Shown here in pieces: positions 13,785 through 16,297 of a stretch of 16,297 nt of DNA (position 1 is the first letter of the stretch; the number at the start of each line of letters is the position of its first letter). A program made the translations under genes and the position numbers. The notes beneath the pieces are model-generated. The model was given only the letters and a program-made list of their open reading frames with translations, was not told where the DNA came from and did no database searches. Origin of the DNA: Candidatus Omnitrophota bacterium (GTDB lineage: Bacteria > Ratteibacteria > UBA8468 > MWAK01); the NCBI GenBank assembly GCA_018829455.1, contig JAHJUB010000116.1:1-16297 (forward strand). Direction: 5' to 3'.

Positions 13785-13858
13785 GCGCCTGTAGCTCAGC
13801 CGGATAGAGCACCTGCCTTCTAAGCAGGTGGTTGGGCGTTCGAGTCGCCCCAGGCGCG
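13785..13858 (+). tRNA. tRNA-Arg (UCU)
   Basis: A complete 74-nt cloverleaf. The acceptor is GCGCCTG/CAGGCGC, the D-arm is GCTC-AGCCGGATA-GAGC, the anticodon arm is CCTGC-CTTCTAA-GCAGG with anticodon TCT (Arg), and the T-arm is GGGCG-TTCGAGT-CGCCC. The discriminator is G at 13858. The bases that follow are CTA, so CCA is not encoded. A good promoter lies 49 nt upstream. Confidence 0.96.
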
Positions 13859-13920
13859 CTACTCGGGTGTTTGGTTAAACAAAACGCCCTCGTTTAAAGT
13901 AGAATTAAAGTAAAACGGCA

Positions 13921-14319
13921 ATGATATCCTTGACCCGGACGGAACGGTTCGGTATTCTTTTTGTGGTCGGGAGTCTTTTGCTCGGCCAGGCGGTGGCGCT
14001 GTACAAAAAGACCGCAGAGGTAAGTTATCGTTACCGCGCTTCAGACAGTCAGGCCCTGGCGCAGGCAAGTCAGGCGAGGGCAGCGGCGGAGCGCCGCGCT
14101 TTGAAAGCACGCTTGGTCCGGGCCCGGATTGACCCGAACACCGCTTCTCTGGAAGAGTTGGATGTTTTGCCGGGCATCGGTCCGGAACTGGCCGGAAGGA
14201 TAATAGAATACAGGGCCGGTGAGCAATTTTTACAGGTGGAAGACCTGCTGAAGGTTAAGGGAATCGGTCCGAAAAAACTGGAAGGGATAAAAAAATATCT
14301 AAAGGTGGGAACGCAATAA
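13921..14319 (+). CDS. Membrane-anchored ComEA-like helix-hairpin-helix protein
   Basis: A 132-residue protein. A short cytoplasmic start (MISLTRTER) precedes one membrane segment at about 10-27, then an Ala/Arg-rich linker. From about residue 70 comes the ComEA DNA-binding unit: RIDPNTASLEELDVLPGIGP, then VEDLLKVKGIGPKKLEGIKK, which contains two helix-hairpin-helix loops. ComEA family proteins bind double-stranded DNA at the outer face of the membrane during natural transformation, and short anchored forms like this are also found in bacteria without known competence. No comEC or pilus genes adjoin it, so a role in DNA uptake is only inferred. It starts 62 nt after tRNA-Arg with no clear Shine-Dalgarno before the ATG. 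Confidence 0.88.
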   Translation: MISLTRTERFGILFVVGSLLLGQAVALYKKTAEVSYRYRASDSQALAQASQARAAAERRALKARLVRARIDPNTASLEELDVLPGIGPELAGRIIEYRAGEQFLQVEDLLKVKGIGPKKLEGIKKYLKVGTQ

Positions 14320-14321
14320 AA

Positions 14322-14446
14322 TGTCATTCCCGAATAAAAACGCCTGTCATTCCCGAATGCTTTAGTCGGGAATCCAAACCTTTAAAAACTGGATTCCCGC
14401 CTACTACACGCGGGAATGACATAGTTTGGTTACACGCGGGAATGAC
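14322..14446. repeat. Cluster of TGTCATTCCCG / CGGGAATGACA inverted repeats
   Basis: Four partial copies fill the 135-nt gap before the trk operon. They are TGTCATTCCCGA at 14322-14333; TGTCATTCCCGA...TAGTCGGGAATCCA at 14345-14376; its inverted partner TGGATTCCCGC...CGCGGGAATGACA at 14390-14421; and a last ACACGCGGGAATGACA at 14432-14447. Copies two and three form a long imperfect palindrome. The same family occurs at 4731 and 11235. The final copy ends 8 nt before the first trkA start. Confidence 0.8.
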
Positions 14447-14454
14447 AAAAAATT

Positions 14455-14859
14455 ATGTATATCATTGTCGTAGGGTGCAGCCGGGTGGGGGTTACGATCG
14501 CCCAATCGCTGGAAAGCGAAGGTCACAGCGTAGTGGTGGTTGACCGGAGCCGGGAAAACCTGCAGAAACTGGGCCGGTCTTTTTCCGGCATTACGGTAGT
14601 CGGAAGCGGTTTTGCGCCGGAGGTTCTTAAAGAGGCCGGCATTGAGCGCGCCGACGTCCTTCTGGCGGTCACCGACAATGATAATGCCAACATTGTCTGC
14701 GCCCAGGTTGCCAGGAAGTTGTTTAACCTGGAAAAAGTTTTCGCCCGGATTTACGACCCGGCCCGGGCGGCGACTTACCAGAAGATGGGCGTGGAAATTA
14801 TCAGCGAAACCCAATTAGTGGTGGATGCTCTCAAGGAAAAGGTTTTTACGAAACAATAA
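14455..14859 (+). CDS. TrkA-family potassium regulator, single RCK_N domain
   Basis: A 134-residue protein made of one RCK_N (NAD-binding regulator of K+ conductance) domain. It shows the beta-alpha-beta start MYIIVVGCSRVG, acidic Asp30 at the end of strand 2 (VVVVDRS), AGIERADVLLAVTDND, and ARIYDPARAATYQKMGVEIIS. The dinucleotide loop is GCSRVG, with Ser in place of the middle glycine of GxGxxG. The RCK_C domain found in most TrkA proteins is absent, but the following gene has it, so the two could assemble as a mixed ring gating the TrkH channel on the cytoplasmic side. It is first in a tight operon (3 nt to the next gene). The start is supported by family alignment, not by a Shine-Dalgarno. 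Confidence 0.9.
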   Translation: MYIIVVGCSRVGVTIAQSLESEGHSVVVVDRSRENLQKLGRSFSGITVVGSGFAPEVLKEAGIERADVLLAVTDNDNANIVCAQVARKLFNLEKVFARIYDPARAATYQKMGVEIISETQLVVDALKEKVFTKQ

Positions 14860-14862
14860 AAT

Positions 14863-15525
14863 ATGTACATAATCATTGTCGGCGCCGGGAACGTGGGTCA
14901 CTATCTTGCGCACCGTCTCTTCGGGGATAAGCACACGATTGCCCTGGTGGAGAAAGAGCGCGCCATGTGCGATCTTATCGGCCAGGAACTTGATATCCTG
15001 GTCGTGAACGGCGACGGCTGCGAAATTTCCACCTTGCAGGCAGCCGGCATTGAGCGCGCCGACGTCCTGGCTGCGGTTACCGGCAGCGATGAAGATAACC
15101 TGGTTATCTGCCAGTTAGCCAAGGAGGTTTTTCATATTGACCGGACCGTAGCCCGGGTGAACGACAGCCGCAATGAGCACATCTTTAATGAATTAGGCGT
15201 GGACGTGCCTATTGACAGCACCGGAATCCTGGCGCGCGTCATTGAAGAAGAAGTATCTCTTTCCGATTTCGTGAACCTGGTGACTTTCCGTAAAGGAAAA
15301 CTGGCGCTGGTCCGTTTTGACCTTCCGGCCGAATCTCCGATAATTTCCAAAAAGGTTTCCGAAGTTACCCTGCCGGTAGAATCGGTATTAGTGGCTATTG
15401 TGCGGGGAGACAGTGTTTTCATTCCGCACGGCGATACCGTTTTCAAACCCCAGGACGAAATCGTGGCTTTGACGCGCATCGGCGAGGAGAGCGCGGTTTT
15501 GCAGACTTTCCTGCCTGAAATGTAA
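14863..15525 (+). CDS. trkA: TrkA potassium uptake regulator, RCK_N plus RCK_C
   Basis: A 220-residue standard short TrkA. RCK_N covers about 1-135 with the full loop GAGNVG (7-12), acidic Glu30 for the ribose, and AGIERADVLAAVTGSDEDNLVICQ. RCK_C covers about 140-217 (VRFDLPAESPIISKKVSEV, then FIPHGDTVFKPQDEIVALT). TrkA rings bind NAD(H) or ATP/ADP and control K+ flow through TrkH. Its neighbours are a second, one-domain TrkA upstream and trkH downstream, with a small membrane protein in between whose start overlaps this stop (TAATG). It shares 26 identical nucleotides with the upstream trkA-like gene over AGIERADVL. Confidence 0.94.
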   Translation: MYIIIVGAGNVGHYLAHRLFGDKHTIALVEKERAMCDLIGQELDILVVNGDGCEISTLQAAGIERADVLAAVTGSDEDNLVICQLAKEVFHIDRTVARVNDSRNEHIFNELGVDVPIDSTGILARVIEEEVSLSDFVNLVTFRKGKLALVRFDLPAESPIISKKVSEVTLPVESVLVAIVRGDSVFIPHGDTVFKPQDEIVALTRIGEESAVLQTFLPEM

Positions 15526-15695
15526 TGAAACCCCTATCTGCGTTTCCGCGGCCTATTCGCAATTTCATCCTTTCCTTTCGGAACGGACTTTTGGGCATCG
15601 GTTATTCTCTATTGCTGCCGGTTGCCCTTCTCCTGGAATTCAGCCTGATTATCGCTTTAGCCGTTCTTTTCGGAAGTATCATAAAATTGAAATGA
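15525..15695 (+). CDS. Small hydrophobic membrane protein, 56 aa, between trkA and trkH
   Basis: The frame opens with ATG overlapping the trkA stop by one base (TAATG) and ends TGA at 15693-15695, six bases before the trkH start. The 56-residue product has a basic N-terminus (MKPLSAFPRPIRN, then SFRNG) and a hydrophobic stretch at about 21-53, from GLLGIGYSLLLPVALLLEFS to IIALAVLFGSIIKLK. That is long enough for one long or two short membrane segments, with one acidic residue (Glu38) in the middle. No family is recognised. The coupling, codon style like the neighbours and position inside a K+ operon suggest a small accessory subunit of the Trk complex, by loose analogy to KdpF in Kdp. Function is inference only. 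Confidence 0.68.
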   Translation: MKPLSAFPRPIRNFILSFRNGLLGIGYSLLLPVALLLEFSLIIALAVLFGSIIKLK

Positions 15696-15701
15696 CATCT
15701 T

Positions 15702-16297
15702 ATGTTTCTGAAACCACAAAAGGAAGATTTTAAGGTAATCGGTTATTACCTGGGCAAGATTTCCGCGGGTCTGGGAATCACGATGCTGGCGCCCTTATTC
15801 ACCGCGTTTCTCTTCCGGGAATTGAACCCGGCGCTTGATTTTATATCCGGCATCAGCGTTTCTCTGGCCCTGGGTTGCCTCCTGACCCTTTCCCGGCCGA
15901 AAAAAACAGACCTTTCCCTGATTAACGGGGTTTTAATCGCCGGCATCTCCTGGCTTCTGGCGATGACGCTCTCGGCGATTCCGCTCTTCCTTTCCGGTCA
16001 CTACGTCTCTTTTCTGGACAGTCTTTTTGAGATGATGAGCGGCTTGACCACCACCGGTCTTTCTTTGACCCAGAACCTTGACCATCTTGCTCACAGTTAC
16101 AACCTTTGGCGCCACGTCACTCAATTTCTGGGCGGTCAGGGCGTGGTAATAATCGCGCTTGCTTTTTTCATTAAGGGAGTCAGCGGCGCCTTTTCCCTCT
16201 ACGTGGGTGAAGCCAGAGACGAGAAGATACTTCCCAACGTCATCTCCACCGCCCGGTTTATCTGGCTGGTTACCATGGTCTATTTTTTGCTGGGGGG
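15702..16297 (+). CDS. trkH: TrkH family potassium uptake channel, N-terminal part
   Basis: The first 198 codons run off the window edge; complete TrkH proteins have about 480 residues. Membrane helices are visible at about 17-40, 47-62 and 72-97. The first pore loop and selectivity filter follow: SLFEMMSGLTTTGLSL, with the filter TTTG at 116-119. Next comes WRHVTQFLGGQGVVIIALAF, matching the WR...QWLGGMGI pattern of TrkH/KtrB, and a further helix begins near 188. It is the K+-translocating inner-membrane subunit of Trk. Both TrkA genes and the small membrane protein precede it in one operon. The ATG at 15702 has no clear Shine-Dalgarno and is probably reached by coupling. Confidence 0.92.
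   Translation, partial: MFLKPQKEDFKVIGYYLGKISAGLGITMLAPLFTAFLFRELNPALDFISGISVSLALGCLLTLSRPKKTDLSLINGVLIAGISWLLAMTLSAIPLFLSGHYVSFLDSLFEMMSGLTTTGLSLTQNLDHLAHSYNLWRHVTQFLGGQGVVIIALAFFIKGVSGAFSLYVGEARDEKILPNVISTARFIWLVTMVYFLLG

Noticed and set aside
14322..14446. Possible CRISPR array
   Set aside because: The repeats are partial, inverted relative to each other and unevenly spaced, and no cas gene is present.
14455..15525. The two trkA genes as one gene broken by a frameshift or stop
   Set aside because: Each has its own start and its own complete Rossmann beginning, so they are tandem genes, not halves of one chain.

Overview
The window reads as chromosomal DNA of an uncultured diderm (Gram-negative-type) bacterium with roughly mid-50s percent G+C by eye. 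The diderm call rests on a TolC-family outer-membrane lipoprotein, periplasmic adaptors and an RND pump. Many intergenic gaps hold short palindromic dispersed repeats, a texture common in genomes of candidate phyla and planctomycete-like lineages. Nothing here fixes the phylum and no species is claimed.

Layout, left to right. (1) Positions 1-3337 hold the end of a periplasmic adaptor gene, overlapping by 4 nt a complete HAE1-type RND permease whose proton-relay residues differ from AcrB. (2) Positions 3472-5521 hold a GspE/PilB-type secretion ATPase lacking the N-terminal N1 domain, then an exported protein with an FN3-like domain and TPRs. (3) Positions 5632-11177 hold a MacAB-TolC-like export locus in the order TolC lipoprotein, long HlyD/MacA-type adaptor, ABC ATPase, FtsX/MacB-type permease. 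The last two junctions of this locus are filled by hairpin-forming repeats. (4) Positions 11178-13110 are accessory in character: a repeat-filled gap, a 5'-truncated-looking ATP-binding regulator closed by a perfect terminator hairpin, and, on the minus strand, a GIY-YIG nuclease-like gene and tRNA-Asn(GUU). (5) Positions 13111-13858 hold leuD on the minus strand and tRNA-Arg(UCU) on the plus strand. They are driven by a pair of divergent promoters whose -35 boxes overlap in one TTGCCAA heptamer. (6) Positions 13921-16297 hold a membrane-anchored ComEA-like helix-hairpin-helix protein, a repeat-filled gap and a potassium-uptake operon. That operon is a one-domain TrkA (RCK_N only), a two-domain TrkA (RCK_N plus RCK_C), a 56-residue membrane protein overlapping the trkA stop by one base, and the first 198 codons of TrkH.

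The two export systems could share the TolC lipoprotein, because no other outer-membrane channel is visible for the RND pump. The potassium operon is tightly packed (gaps of 3, -1 and 6 nt), which suggests the products form one complex. No phage, transposase, CRISPR array or replication origin is visible. The most original items are the small protein inside the trk operon, the split TrkA pair, the overlapping divergent promoters, the altered TM4/TM10 residues of the RND pump, and the several families of palindromic repeats at gene borders.
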